From Serilophus lunatus (Eukaryota > Chordata > Aves > Passeriformes > Eurylaimidae): a stretch of 64,000 bases of DNA. Positions 24,188 to 37,882 of the stretch are shown one piece after another. The stretch lies in assembly GCA_013399895.1 (NCBI GenBank), contig VXBA01001023.1:993348-1057347 (forward strand), given 5' to 3'. Every line of letters begins with the position of its first letter. Position 1 is the stretch's first letter. The notes below the pieces were generated by a model. The model made no database searches, had not been told where the DNA came from, and saw only the letters and a list, made by a program, of their open reading frames with translations. Made by a program: the position numbers and the translations under genes.

Positions 24188-24484
24188 GGAGGGACACTGT
24201 TTGCAAGGGCATGTGGTGACAGGAGGTGGGGAATGGCTTCCAGCTGCCAGAGGGCAGGGTTAGATGGGATATTGGGAAGGAATTCTTCCCTGGGAGGGTG
24301 GTGAGGCCCTGGCACAGGTTGACCAGAGAAGCTGTGGATCTTCATCCCTGGAAGTGTCCAAGGCCAGGTTGGATGGAACTCTGAGCAACCTGGGATAGTG
24401 GAAGGTGTCCCTGTCCATGGCAGGAGGTTGGAATGAGGTGGTCTTTATGGTCCTTTGTAACCAAGCCATTCTATGATTCCATTG
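24188..24484 (+). repeat. CR1 LINE, 3' end (best-preserved copy)
   Basis: From GGGACACTGTTTGCAAGGGC to TTCTATGATTCC the sequence follows the avian CR1 3' region: CATGTGGTGACAGGA, then AGGGTGGTGAGGCCCTGGCA, then CATCCCTGGAAGTGTCCAAG, then GTGGAAGGTGTCCCTGTCC and the terminal ATTCTATGATTCC. It is truncated at the 5' end to about 297 bases, typical of CR1, and has no coding part. Divergence from the remembered consensus is modest, so this is a younger copy than those at 3037 and 15120. The subfamily looks neoavian or passerine, which is the main clue to the organism. Confidence 0.92.
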
Positions 24485-25751
24485 TAAAGGGTTTCTTGAT
24501 TTGTGAGTCCTTTGAGGTGCACAGACCTGAGGTAGAGATGCTTCTAGAAGTGCCACATACATATATTGCTGGGCAGCCAAGGTAGGCTTGGTTTCTTGGT
24601 CCCTTCAAATTTAGAAATGTGTCCCTTTGCTGAAGAGCTGCTGCTTTAGAGCAGTGACAGGTGATGGTAACCTGGGGGGTGTGTCCAGTGTTCCTCAGGA
24701 GTCGGCTGCCCTGAGCACACAGCACACCACCCAACTGTTTGCTCAAATGAAAATTACCTTAGAGATGCACAATGAATATTGTTAATGCTACTGCAGGACT
24801 GTGCCCAAGTTTATTTGATCCTGAAACGAGAATGGAGCTGGAGAAGCACCAGCACTTAGGTCACGTTTCTCGTGGTTTACATAATCAGAGCAGCAGGCTT
24901 GGCAAAAGGGGAGAAGAAGGAAGAATTAGATGTCTCTGGCTACGCTGTCTGAGCAAGGCAGGGACTGGATACAGCACTTAGGTCTGTGCTCTTAAATGCC
25001 CAGATAGCGGGATTTCATGGGAGAGCCCCTGTGAGTTTTCACACCCACCCTCTTGGAACACCTCAGCTCGTGCTGTTTGACAACACACACAAGTGCAAAA
25101 TCACCCTGGACTGTGCAAAACCAATGAGGGGGGTGGGGTGCTGTTTGTGTCTGGTGGAAAGTATTTAATCATTTTCCCCAAGATATCCCTCTGATATGAA
25201 TGGTAACAGGATGTTTATAACAGAGATAAGGCTGGGATGAAATCCTATCCCTCTCTGGGAGCTAATAAAAGCAAAGATTTGGAATTAAGTATCACTTTCT
25301 CTGAGCTGCACACGAATGAGGAAATGGGGTCAGAAGGGCAAGCTGCAACATTGTAGGCACTTTATCTAAAACATAAACATTACTAGAGTGCATTCTGGCC
25401 AAATTAACTCTCTCAGATCTGCCATGTTAGCATTCCTGTAGTACTTAAGCCTGCCAGCTTTACTGCTCTGCTGACTGAGGGTTGAACTCCAAGTTGGGGT
25501 TGACACTTGCAAACAGGACTCTGAGTGGGGAGGGTCTGTTGAACCCTTCTGCAATTAAATATCCTCCAAAGAAATGCCAGTGTCATTGTTAAAAAAAACA
25601 ACAACGGGGGAAAAAGAGATGAGGTGGAGTCAAAGAAATATAATCCACTCTGCTCAATGCACAAACCCCTGAAAAGTGAAGTTTTCTTTGCCCAAGCAGT
25701 AAAAACGGGAGTATTTGCTTTGCTACTGTTCACTGCAAAGCACTTGGATCA
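24485..25751. other. Non-coding stretch, no gene recognised
   Basis: No repeat or gene seen after the CR1 tail. An A7CAACAACGGGG low-complexity patch lies near 25591-25608. Confidence 0.5.
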
Positions 25752-25815
25752 GAGAGGCAGGGCTTGAAATCCCAGCCCTCCTTCAAGTCCAGAGTGAGCC
25801 TTTTCATACCACACC
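25752..25815 (+). repeat. Possible MIR-like fossil fragment
   Basis: GAGAGGCAGGGCTTGAAATC, then CCAGCCCTCCTTCAAGTCCA and GAGTGAGCC parallel the MIR series GGCAGAGCTGGGATTTGAAC, CCAGGTCTGTCTGACTCC and AGAGCCC. The match is diverged and rests on memory of the consensus. It is the weakest of the four fossil SINE calls. Confidence 0.3.
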
Positions 25816-28232
25816 GGGTAGTTTAGCCCTGGGTGATGTCAAAACCTTCCAAAACCGAGGAGGTAGCTTTGGGGTGGGAAGACTCTGCTAAGTCCACATG
25901 GTGTCTGTTTGGGGGCTGTCACAGGTGCTCAAAGCAAGATCCCCTTGTGCCAGGCAGTGTCCAGATGTCTCCCACAAAAACCAAAGGACAGGAAGCACGT
26001 GCTGTCTCTGTATGTGTCCCTAGGGACAGGCAGGGCTGGTGCTGTCTGCCCCATGAAAATAGAGGAGCCAAGGCCTGGAAAGAGGAGGAATAATATTCAA
26101 ATTAGCACCTCCTGAGGATCAGACAGGCACTTGGGAGCTTCCTTGCTGTGGGGAGGAGGCAGAGGGGAGCAGAATGTGCTCTACACCTTTCCATGGAGCA
26201 GATGGCTCCCTACAGTAGTCATGGACCTTGGCCAGGAAGGATGGGGAGAGCTCCACTCCAGGGCTCCTTCCAGGCCTGGCTGCAGCTGGTTGAGTTGGGA
26301 GTATCTGTTCCACTTGAAACTCTGCCATGTTTTAATATTTATGTTTTTTAACTTTTCATTCTGATTCAAGAAAAAGTATTTTCAAAATGTACCAGGCAGG
26401 AAACTTTCCACACCTCTTACAAGAATCAAGCCATGACAACTGCTTGGAGTGAAAGGACTGCTCAGGCTTGGGGGCTTTCTCTGAAGAAACAGATCCTCAG
26501 GATCTCTGCTTTTCTACCTTCAATTTTGCAAAGCCCTGAGGTGGTCCCAAATATCCTGCTTTTGTGGGGTCCCTGGGAGGTTGGTGGGGCTGGGATTGCC
26601 ACCTCCAGGGCAGTGTGTGCATGGTGAGGATGCTCTGGAGGTACAACATATAGGAAACTTTGCTGCCCTTTCTAGGCACCCAAAAAACACAGCAGTTCCT
26701 CTCAGCATTGTCCATAGTGGGTTATCCCAGAGCTTGCCCTGGGTGTCAGGAGAAAGATATCAGTTGGAAATGCCTTCTGTAAAGTGGCCTTGTGTCAATA
26801 GAAGGAGACTGCTTGTAAGACACCAAAATACCTTTTTTCCCAGCTCCTTCCTGGGAAACCTCTTGAGTTTATAAACTGCCTGGTTGGTGGGGTTGGCTTT
26901 TTTCAACACAATCACTTGAATTCTTATCATAATTCCTTATCTATGGCAAAGAGCAGTGTAAATACCTTGAGTAGAATCCCAGCTCTGCTCATCCTTGCTG
27001 GCTGATGGTGGTTTATGTTGTAGATAGCACAGTTATCAGAGAGCCTTGCACTGCAGGTTAGAGCCATCCCTTCATCAGGACCCTTCAGAGAGTCCCCCAA
27101 ACTCCTGGGGAGGGTTTGGCTGCCGCAGCACCCCCTGGTAGGGCAGTGATGTGCCATTGCAAGGTGCATTGGCAGAAACTGGGGCAGAGCTCCCCTTGAA
27201 ACCTCAACTTGTGATGCTGTTAATTAGAGGGGAGCATTGTCTCCAGCTGCCAAGGGATTGTGCTGCCAGCTCACTCCTTTCCCAGTGGACCAGCTTCCAG
27301 CTGGATCTCAGCCCTTCAGAAAGGGGAGGAGACCAAAGGCTGTGATTTGCTAAATGGGAGTGGGTGAAAAGAGCTGAAAAAACTTCTTCCAGCTAACACA
27401 TAAAGCCATGTCAGTGTGGGGGCTCTGCTAAGACCCCATGGGGTAGGACCATGTAAACCTGCCCTTTTCCTCAGGCTGTTCCCTCTGATCCAGCATTAGA
27501 CACTCTGAACCCATGTCAGGTAGGTCACTTCACACTGGCCTTTTATTTTTTAAAGCTCACAAAGAGTTCCTAAGATTTAAAATGCTGCAGTGAATCTCCA
27601 AAGCTTCCTAGGCTTGTCAGGAGCTGTGGGACAAAGGTGTCAGTATCCAGGAGGAATCACCAGCAGTGTGTTAGCCCCCAGCACTCGCAGGGACCTCGTT
27701 GGGTGAGATGTGTTCCCTTTCCAACACGTTCCTTTCAGTTTTCTTTTCAAACCACAACTAAACTCTCCTGTATTTTGTTTGAGATTGAAAACAGCCAGTG
27801 GTTTATTGATTTCACATAAAGGGCTTCTGTGCAGGAGATTGTATATCCATTAAACTACTCAGGGCTGGTCTCCCTTCCTGATCCAAAGCCCCTGGGAGGA
27901 GCCAATAGGGTGGGAACTCCACAGGGGGAATGGAGTGGCTGGTGCTTCTCACTGTGCTGGGGCTTTGGGGTTTCCCAGAGGAGCTGGACAAGGCTGCTCC
28001 GATGGGGAGAGCCATCTAGGCTGGGGAAAAAGGCTTTATCCCTTTAACTCCATGGCTGGGGCAGGGACCTGGACTCCAGACCTGTGGAAGTGCCCAACTC
28101 CTGCCTGTGATTCCTCAGGCTGTGACATGTCTGGTGTGTTGTGGGCTCGATATCTGGTGCCCAAGGTGAACCTGGGGAATGCAGTCCTGTGTTACATCAG
28201 TTGTCTTTGTGCAAGTGTCTCATATTCTGCAG

Positions 28233-28300
28233 CCCCGCTTTGCGAGGAGACTAAAATAGCCCAGTGTAGGTTCCCAACTTGCCTGGAAGTTGTGTGCCTG
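28233..28300 (+). other. Splice-bounded open segment (exon candidate)
   Basis: A good acceptor (CTCATATTCTGCAG) precedes the segment and GTGAGTCCC follows G at the end. Only one frame is open through it, reading PLCEETKIAQCRFPTCLEVV then CL, with four cysteines in 22 residues. It lies inside the 183-codon open frame 27935-28486. No family is recognised. A second strong acceptor (TTCTTTCTCCCTAG) follows only 50 bases later, too close for a normal intron. Confidence 0.18.
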
Positions 28301-30608
28301 GTGAGTCCCCAGTCCTCAGTCCCTCTGCTCCCTGAATTCTTTCTCCCTAGTGCAGCTCAATTCCCCAGTTGGGAATTTGAGCACAGCACGGCCTTTCTGG
28401 GCTGGGGTCACAAACACCCTCCCTTTTCCACCACCTCAGAGGAGCTGTCAGAAGGTTGTTTTGGAGCTTGGCAGTGCTTTGGGTAGGAAGCCAAGCTCCA
28501 TGTCTGAAAAAATCAGTATAGTGCCCTGATAAATAGGTCTGTCTGATGGAGCTTCTATATTTGGGCTTCTATTCCTTGTGGTTGCACAGGAAGGTTCGAA
28601 AACATGCACTGAAGAGACCAGCAAAACATAAATCAATCTTATTTAAAAATTGCAACCAGTAAGGCAATCTCATCCCTCAGTGGCCAACCAAGGATTTTTG
28701 AATGCATTATTCTGGCAAAAATTAATACGTTATTAGAGCTCCAGTGGATAAGTTTGTACCAGTTTACCTCAAGTGACTGAGTTAACGTGCAGGTCAGCAA
28801 AAAATGCTTGGATTTAAAAAAAATAATTAAAAGCATTGTGTAAACATCATAGTTTGGTTTAACTGGGGCTCTCTTACATGACAAGTTTTCTACCCCAACC
28901 ACCTTTTTTGCAGTAGCAGCGGGGTCTTTGGTTTGAGTATCGCTGCAGATATTTTTCTCTCCTCTCAAACCACTTTTTGTGAACAAGTTAGTTTACGTGG
29001 GTGGAAGCTGTGTGTGGAAAGCTGTCGTTCTAAGCAGTGTTGGATGTTTACTTAAAGCTATGGATTTAGTGGAAATTGTGAAAACTCAATATGAAATCAG
29101 CTGACATCAGGCTCTAAGGTCTCGCTCTGCCACAGGAGTTGAAGACTTGGAAGGAGCAACCAGTGAAGGTAACCAGGATTAGGGCCAACCAGGACCCTCT
29201 TCATCATCAGTTCTACAAGAATTCCCAAGTAACTTGTGATTCAGCCTCCTTGGATTGTTTTGCTCAGACAGAGCCTGGATCTAATGGGAGCAGAGAAAAC
29301 TGCCATTAACAGCAGCAGGAGTAATAACATGGGACCTGGCAGGTTACCATTCCCTCTTCTCCTGAACTATTTCCAGTTATTTTGACCAGGAAGAAGTCAT
29401 TAATGTGTATCTGTGCTGCACAGTTTTGGATCCATCACTTCTCTTTGCCTAAATGCACATTTATTTAAAAGTTCAGTGTGGGTAATGAAGACAAACCCTC
29501 TGAATGTGCTTTAACAGCTCCCTAATACCCTCCAAAGTTCCTGTCTACAGCGGCTTTAGAGCAGGTAAACTTCCCACAGAATATTGTAATCAATGAGGTT
29601 TTACATCACAGGCTCCCTCTCGCATTCCTTTTGCGTGTTTTTCCCCTTTTTTCCTTTTGAAGTGGAAACTGTATTCGTTTTCAAAGTAGATATGTGCAGT
29701 CAGCAAGGATAAAAATGAAGGTAACTGTCAGAAATCCTGCCAGAAGGGATTTCTCCACTTTAATTCCTGCTTACATTATTAAGACAAGTAAATTGTCTCT
29801 TCATGGAATGTTTCCTTTTTTTCTGGAAACACTACTGATAAATGATGTAACATTTGAGGCCTTTCTCCACAGCTGTTGGAAGCCCAAAATTTCTCTTCCC
29901 TTCACCACAAGAGATCCAGAAGCCAAGTAAAACCTTAACCTAACTTTCCTGATGAAATGTGATGGTATCACAGAGGGAAAGAAGGGATCTACAAATATTA
30001 CTCTGAAAGTAATGGATTGATTGAGCTTTTATATTTTTTCCTGGGTATTTTTAGGAGCCTGCTATTGTTGTTACAGGGATTAGGAGAAAGCCAGGCAAGG
30101 TTCTGAAATGGTGGCTGAGAGGGGCTTTCTCTGCCTGGGACCCCAAATACTATTTTAAAACCCCTTTGACAGGAACAAGCCATAGCTGCTGTGTCAAAGC
30201 TGAAAGTTGCTATTTTTATCACTGAAATTTTAAACAGCTCTCAGGAAGGGATTTCTTTCTCTGCTGTTTTCAGATTGGCACTTTGAAAACCTAGAGGACT
30301 TGTTTGATGTAATTTAGGAGGATGGAGCAGTCCAGGCAGAAAAATCTCATGGACTGACAGGATAGTGTAGTGCCTTTTGGTGAGAAGGGATCCCCTTTCT
30401 TCTGGTTTTTATCCTCCTCTAAGCTGCCCACTGGAACTTGACTCGTAGAGGCCACTTTTGCTCCATATCTAAAATAAATTAGGTCGGTTGTTGACATTTT
30501 CGCACAAGTAGCTTATCTTAGGGGTAAGAGCTGCTTAAGCCATTGCAAGGGGGGATGAATGCTTTTCCCCCCACCCCAATATAAACAGTCACTGGACTTT
30601 CCAAACAG

Positions 30609-30662
30609 TGTTTGGGAGGTTCTCTTGACATCTGACACTGTGCAATTTGCTACTCTTGTCAG
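30609..30662 (+). other. Splice-bounded open segment (microexon candidate)
   Basis: The segment lies between GGACTTTCCAAACAG and a full-consensus donor CAG followed by GTGAGTAGG. It is 54 bases, a multiple of three, and one frame is open, reading VWEVLLTSDTVQFATLV. There is no other support. Confidence 0.15.
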
Positions 30663-33600
30663 GTGAGTAGGTTTGTGCCTGGTGACCAGCACCAGCCCCT
30701 GGTGATGGGTGTCAGCACCTCCTCCTGCTCCTTTCCTCTCTCAGGACAGGAGCTCTGGCTGCCTGGGAATCACCTCTGCCCTGCTCAAGGATTTTGTCCT
30801 CCTGCTTTAAACATCAGGAACAAAATTCTGCTGTTGAATCATTGTAACTGCTTGGAGTCTCCTTGATGGTCTCTGTATCAGGATTAAAGTGCATGAATAG
30901 GGTGAATTTTGGATAAGGACACAAAAGGCCTGTACCTGGTACTTGGTTCATCTTTACTGTTGCTCCTCTCTGAATCCATTCCTCTGAGCAATGCTCATTT
31001 TAAATGTGGATGTTAAACTTGGAGGATATACAGAAAGAGTGGCTGAATTTTAAGGATTCAGAGCTAGATAAGTTTTCTCAGGTTACCTAACAAATTACCT
31101 CAAGTAGGAAGAAAAATTACTATTTTTCTCTGGTGTGCACACAAAGACCTTCAGGTTTCAACCCAAATACGTTGCAGGTGGAAAAAGAAAAGGTCTGAGT
31201 TCAGACAATGGAGATGCAGGAAGGAGTAGAGGAGCACTTGAAAACTGTGAAGCTTTGCAAGGGTCTTCCTGGATGTGTTGGAGATGGGCAGCTGCTCCAC
31301 GCAATATGATTTTTAGTGCTGTTGATGGGAAAAGGAAAACTGTCCATATACTGGAGTACGGATGGGATTGACTTGTAGGAGCTGTAGAAGACTTGCAGGA
31401 GGCAAAGTGCTTTGTTAAAGTGTTAGAAGGACATGGTGTGATGTAGGTGAGTTTCATTCTGAAGGTTGGTGCAGTGAGGAAAGGAACTGCTCATTATTCA
31501 GAACTTAACCAAGCATTTCCAAAGTTCTTGCTTATCTGAAGGCTCCTTTTTGGTAAGAAAATATCACTTTGTATGGGTTCAGGGAGTAGGGGACAGGTGA
31601 TGGCCTCTCTAGAGTTTCCAAATCCCATTTGTAGCATGCAATATCCCACTTTAAAAAAAGAAATAAAATCTGCCTGAGTTCAAAAGCAAGTACCTGAATT
31701 GCCAAGGAACAGGAGCACTGACTTGTGACCGTTAACCCCCTTGAGTTCCTGTGCTTTCGGAAGCAGTGGCTTCCAAAATGTACGGTCCTGTAGTGTCCTC
31801 AGGAGAAAATAAATGCTGGGTTCTCCACAGGCAAAGCAAGGGAAGCTGAACATGTGTGTGACTCATTGCAACGAGGGACCCTGATGTGAACTGGGATTTA
31901 GAACAGCTTCCTTGTGTGCCAGTGCTTCCCAAGAAAGCCTTACACATCCCAGGTGGAGCTGCTGAGTGCAGTGCATGAAGTCAAGGCGCGTTTAGCAACA
32001 GGCTTTGATGAGAGCAAGATCCTGAAGACATTACCTAACATCTGGCTTCTCAATTCCTGGGAGCTGCCCAACTGAGGACTCCTGGAACCAACCAGACACA
32101 TGCACACACCAAAAAGGAGGTTTGCTCAACACCTGGGGCCAAGCCCTCAGCTGGTGTGAATGGGCAGCAGTGACATTAAGCTAATTTATTGCAGCCCCAG
32201 ATTTGGCCCAGGAATACTGTGATTTTTCTATTTAGAGAGGTGCTAGCAGTTTGCAGGAGCTTGTTATTAGGAGTGAGCCAACTATTTCAGAGGAAATGAT
32301 GGAGTAATAACAACCACAGAACCTAAATTAGTTGTTTTTAAGTTATAAGAGCATAAAATAATAATATCTGACACCACTAAACCACTATTCTTTTTTGCAC
32401 TCCTTAAAACTTAAGCTACACTTTGCCAAACCAATTGTTTCCAAATTCTGTCAAAAATATTGTCCTTGGGCAGAAAGCTTGGATGCTAAATTTCAACCCA
32501 GAATGATTTTTATGGCAAAGTGACAGAAACCTTGAAAAGGGGACTTATAATGAATACAACCTTAACTGCTGTGGTGTGAAGAGTGCTGCAATTCTCATTA
32601 GCTGAGCTTTCTTTTCCCTTGTTTCTCAGAATTTCGGAGGGTGGGGTTGGCCATAGGAAGCAGTTGACTTGTGTGTACACTTCTGTCATGGCAGGAAAGG
32701 AACTCGGCAGCTTCATTTCCCCTTTCATCCCTGGACATCTGTCTGGGATCAGGGATTCTGAAGCAATAGGATTTCAGGATGGTTTTCCATGTCGTGGCCG
32801 TGGGCAGCTGCTGGGACTGTGGCGTGTGAGCTGAGAGGTGTCAGCACTGAGAGCTGACTCCTGTCCTCCTCTTTAGTGAGGTTTGTTGGAAAGGCTTTGA
32901 ACCTGAAAACAGGGCTCGGTAAGTAAAGAGGCAGAGGGACCAGCAAGTGGAGGATGTGCCAAGTTTGTGTCCTGCTCAGCTTTACTGCTAAACTCCAGAT
33001 TTTTGGGTTGTGGGAGAAGAAGGGAGACTCTCTCAGTGTATGTTACACACCAGGTGTGCAGAGTTGGGAAGTGGGAGTGGGGAGCTGGCCGGAGGATTTC
33101 TGTGTGCTTGCAAGTCACAAAGCTCTTGCAAGAGGTGGTGCAGGAGCATCCTTCATTTAAAGGCGTTTCCCCAGCATGGCACAACATTCAAGGCAAAAAA
33201 AATCCTTTACAACCCAGTTTGTTATAGAAACAGAATCTTCATGGCTGCACATGCCCTGAAACAGGGTTGTGACCCTTCCAACTTATAACTCTCAGGTTGG
33301 GACCTCGGATGTGGTGGTGAAAACTTAATGGAAAACAGAAGCCCTAAATTAAGAGATGAGCTTTTTAGTCCAGTGGGTGTCCCCAGGATGGTCTCCTGGA
33401 AGATGGCACATGTGGTGAGAAATGGCACAATCATCCCAGAGTAGAAAACAAACCCAAGTAAAAGGTCTTACAAGTCTTTCATCTCCACTTTCCCAAGCCA
33501 CAAGTGCTGAAATCTCCACATGATTTGCTCAGATGGCATTTGAAAGATGAGAATTTCCATTGTCAACAGGAAAGGCAGAATGGGACTAAAATTGCCCTTT

Positions 33601-34190
33601 TAGTGAGGAAGAAGGAATCATAACTGATTCTGCTAGAAGCTGTTCTTGTGGTGCCTTCTCTTGGTGCCTTTGGTGGGGAGTGAAAGGATCTTGATGAACC
33701 TACGAGATCTCTCCTGTCTGACTTTACATGTGTTGAAATCCATTCTTGAAGAGGAGAGAAGGTTCCTCTAAAATTAATATCCCAGTTGGCAGCTTCATAT
33801 GTACGTATATATAGACGGATGGATCCTATTTAGTTGTTACCTGGATGGGGAGGAGGTGGATTGTGCTTGAAGATGAAGTTGTGTTATCACCCAGCCCTCA
33901 ATACTTGGGTATTTCTGATGGGTTGAGGCACCAGGAGGCAAGGGCTTGGCCACATTTTGGCAGCCTACTGGAGGTTGTACATACTCTGCTGCCATCTGGC
34001 TTGTGTCAGATCCTTCCTCTCTGCCTCAGCAGTCCATTGCATCCTTGCATCCCTTCTCCGAGTGGCTGGGATATCACTTCATGCAGATAGATGCAAATGC
34101 TTGTAGGTGTTACCACTGCCACAGAGAAGCAACTCCCATGACCCAGTACAACACTGGTACATTCACTTCAGGAACTGGGATTTTTTTAAT

Positions 34191-34206
34191 TTTTTTTTTT
34201 TTTTTT
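34191..34206 (+). repeat. T16 homopolymer
   Basis: A run of 16 T preceded by a T7AA interruption. No retrogene body could be identified next to it. Confidence 0.9.
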
Positions 34207-34664
34207 GCATCTGGAAACAGTAATTTAACACAGTTTTCAGCAATTTCGTGTCTTCAAAGCCTGACCTGCCATTTGGAGGTTTATACATCTGCTTGACTCT
34301 TTGTAAGGGCAGCCTGAGAGAAAACACCTGCCAGCACAAACGTGTTGGGTGCATGCACTTGGTCTGGACACTTCTTTTGGATCTCCTTTTCCGTCTCCCC
34401 ATTTTTTGTGTAATTCCAAGCAAAGGCTGCGCCAAGCCAATGCAGGGCAGGGGGAAGGGAATAAAGTCATGTTTGTTTTCCATCCTCTTGCTGTCAGATA
34501 CAAAGAACAACTTCAAAGCAATACGTAACTAAGTTAGGTGATACACCAACAATAATTAAAAAGCCCCTGCAGGAAATCATGTCACTGGAACAACAACTGC
34601 TTCAGAAAGCAGTAACAATTTTCTGCTAAAGGCATGTGAAACTACTGTACCTGGGCTGGGACTC

Positions 34665-34685
34665 AAAAAAAAAAAAAAAAAAAAA
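34665..34685 (+). repeat. A21 homopolymer
   Basis: A run of 21 A. It could be the tail of a retroposed RNA, but the preceding sequence contains no recognisable gene, and the nearest AATAAA (near 34460) is 200 bases away, too far for a normal tail. Confidence 0.9.
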
Positions 34686-37600
34686 GGGCTCTTGCTTGAA
34701 TCCAACTCTATCCAGGACAATTGACCTTGATTTGGAGACTGTGCTGGTTACAGTGGGGCTCAGTTAAAACCCAGAGTGGCCATGAGCCCTCTCTGGGCAG
34801 AGGGGGTTCTGTGAGGGAGGAGAGAAGGGTGGTGGAAGTGATCTCTGTGTCCAAGACCCAGAATCCACTGAAGGCAACAAAAAGACCTACTGGCTCTGGG
34901 TCCCGTTTCTGTGAATTTCTCATCAGGAGAAGAAATGGTCCTTTCATCATATTGGGGGTTTTTGATATTAACTGACATCTGCATTGCTGATTTGAGGCCC
35001 ATGTAGCCTCTGTCCTCTGTGATGCTGGAAATGTCAGTGCTCTCCTCAGTGCTTTCTTTTTTTCTCCTTTTCCTTTTGTAGTCAGGATTGGAAAGGATAA
35101 ATGTTGCTGAATGATTATAAAGCTGACTTTGGAAGAGTTGACTTCTTACCAAGCAAAGAAATACTCTCCTTTATCTAGAGAGTAGTAATTCTGAAGTGGA
35201 AGCAAATTGTTAAAGGTGTACCTGTAGGGGAAGAAAACCCCAAACAGTTGCTGCTTTCTATTTTATTCAAGTAGCTTAAAGTATAAATGGCTAAAAAAAC
35301 CCCCCAAAACCCAAACCAAAAAACCTTCAGTGGAAGTCACTTTGAAGAGAGAAGTTATTGAGAGTTTGAGCAATAAGCCCAACAATGAAGTTTAGTTACA
35401 GACAAAACCCATGTTTTATCAATCAACTGCTACTTTCAAGTTTGACAGCTTTTGTAAGCAGGAAAATGTCAATTACAGAAGATATTTGAACCTGTGGAAA
35501 TAACCCATGGAAACACAAAATGTCTGTTCACACATCAAAATGATCCAGACTCAAAGGAAGTTAAAAACCAGAATGCACTGAGGAATTATCTGATGGAAAA
35601 ATGGAAACTTTGTTATGCATTTTCAAGAAATATTGGCTAATTAATTTCTTTGGTGAGTTTATAAGGTTATTTGGGATTGGAGAAAATGAGGTAACTTGCC
35701 TATTTTTCCTGATGTGTAACAGCTATGGAAACACTTTGAAACGAGTGTCCCATCATTAGGAATTCATTTGGTTATCCCTTTAATAACAATGACCCTACTC
35801 AGACATTTTCTATGGATGTTACATCCCATCTCCTTCAGGTGCTGCTTGGTCACTTCACTGAGCATTGTCAGCTGGGTCTTATTAAATTCCCATTAAGGAA
35901 GGAAGAGCTAAATACCCAGTAAGAAAAGTGAAAAGGGAAAATATCTAAAAAACATGTAGGCTCAGACCTGGAAAATGAGTTTCTGCAGAGCAGAAAAATG
36001 TCCTATTTATGCAAACAAAGCACTGAAATTTACTGTTTCGCATCCATTGCTGCAGAAATTGTCAGGAACCAGCTTCTACAAAGCAAAATGAAATTGATTG
36101 AGTCAATGTTCCCTTTGTGCAGCAAGAAGAGATCTTTGGTAACGTGTTTTGTTGGATGCAATGGATGGAGATGGAAAAAGTTGGCACAAACTTTCAGGTT
36201 TAGGGGCTCCTCAGGTCTGAAATGTGGGATTTAAAAGTTTTGGAAAGTGTGTTAGACCCAGCTCAGCATTTATTTCCTGGTGCCAAGTAAGACTGTCCAC
36301 ATGAAGGTCTAATAACGAGTAGCAGGTTTGTTTGGACTTAGGTTCAAGTGTTGCATCGTGTTGCTTATAATTTACGAGTGCAGCTGAGCAAATTAGGATG
36401 ATTTTTATATCTACGCAAATGCCTGTGTAGAGTTTTGATGGTGTTTTACTGGTCTGATGAAAACAAGCAACCTGCCATTAAAACTCCAGGTATATGAATG
36501 CTAAATTAGTGCCCAGAATTATACAGTCAAATGAACACGTCTCCAGCAGTGAGGAATACAGCTTGTTGCTCATTAACTTATCCAGGAAAAAATTCTCCTT
36601 TTTCCATGGGAACATTTAACATTCTCAATCAAGACTAAGAATTTTTAGTCTAACCTGGAATGTTTTCAATATGGAGCTGAAATAGGAAAGTTTTCAGATA
36701 AAATCATCTTTATATTGTAGAAATAAATTTTTCTTTTACATTTTCTGTGAAAGGTTGAATTTAGTCAAACAAGATGTTTTCTTTCTAAACCCAGAAATAT
36801 TCAACAATCTAATTAGGATTGCTTAGTTTGCTTGATGGGCTGAGCTCCCCCATGTTACGCAGAGACCAAGCATCACTGTTCACCCAAATGTGGCATTCCT
36901 GCCTTTTTTTTTTTTTTGCCTCAGCTGTCCTTCCTGCATGGGGAGCAGTATTACACAACCATCCCTGGTACTTCCTCCTGTCCATGGTGCCACAGCTCTT
37001 GCAATCCCCAAGAAGGACGTGCTGAGAAGCTGTGGCTACCCAGGGAACAGCCTTTCCATGATCCTGGAGCACCGGCTTGGATAGTGTCCTAAACTGAGGT
37101 CCAAGCAAGTGGGCTGACATCATTGGACACAAGTACTGACACCTGTTTAGTAAATAGCAAAATTACATCAGATCTTTTCAACAGCAAGTTGTTAAAAGGG
37201 AGCTGGGGCACAGATGGAACCCCCAGAATGAATAGAAGAATTCATCAGGCATCCTGGTCTTTAAGCTCATCAGGGTTGAACAGCAATTTACTTCACACCA
37301 GAACTGTGAGCAAGTGATTTACTGACAAGGGATTGACAAGGTACATTTCCCTGGAGGGGTCAATAAATAATTTTTTCATCCCGAAGTGTTTTTGCAGAAA
37401 TGTTGATGTATTTGAGTGTTCAAAGTTAATTAATTTCCAGTAGTTTGACAGAAGGCTTTTCTTTAATGACCGACAAAAATCTTGTGTGAGTTCATCTCTT
37501 TTTACAGTATTATTTGGTGGACTTTTCCTGCATGATGTAATCTCATAGTGGAAAACCAAATAAAACCCTATTGGTAAGCAGGAATGAGTTCACTAGTCTG

Positions 37601-37882
37601 CTCAGCTGGTGGTATATGTGAACACAATGCTTTCACATTTTGGAAATAATACTTTTCCTTGGATTAGGAAGTGATGATACTCCTATTGAACAAATCCGAG
37701 CCATAGCTGGGTTGACCATCAGTATGATCTCAGCTGACTTTCAGAGCTGCTGTTTTAATTGTAAATAGAAAAAATAACCTTTTGGCTCTTCTGCATGTCT
37801 CACATTATCTCTGCATTAATGTTTAATGTTCTTCAATGCCACCTCTTAGAGTTGTTTGGGTTTTTTCTGCTTGTTTTGGCAG

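Larger units (their letters stand above)
25816..37882. other. Long non-coding stretch, no gene recognised
   Basis: Twelve kilobases without a recognisable gene. They contain two splice-bounded candidates (28233-28300 and 30609-30662), an octamer ATGCAAAT at 34091-34098, a T16 run, an A21 run, a T14 run (36904-36917) and an A/C-rich low-complexity patch (about 35293-35326). The 183-codon plus frame at 27935-28486 is GC-driven and not recognisable. Confidence 0.45.

Noticed and set aside
28580..28605. GGTTCGAAAAC resembling a tRNA T-loop (B box)
   Set aside because: No A box at the right distance and no cloverleaf can be drawn.
33240..33300. CCCTTCCAACTTATAAC resembling a CR1 tail
   Set aside because: Only about ten bases agree and the flanking sequence does not continue the CR1 pattern.
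34191..34685. T16 and A21 runs bracketing about 500 bases, considered as an inverted retroposon pair
   Set aside because: No similarity between the flanks, no target-site duplication, and no recognised body.
35293..35326. A/C-rich tract of AAACCC-like units, considered as interstitial telomeric sequence
   Set aside because: The vertebrate telomere unit is TTAGGG/CCCTAA, and these units are irregular A and C runs.
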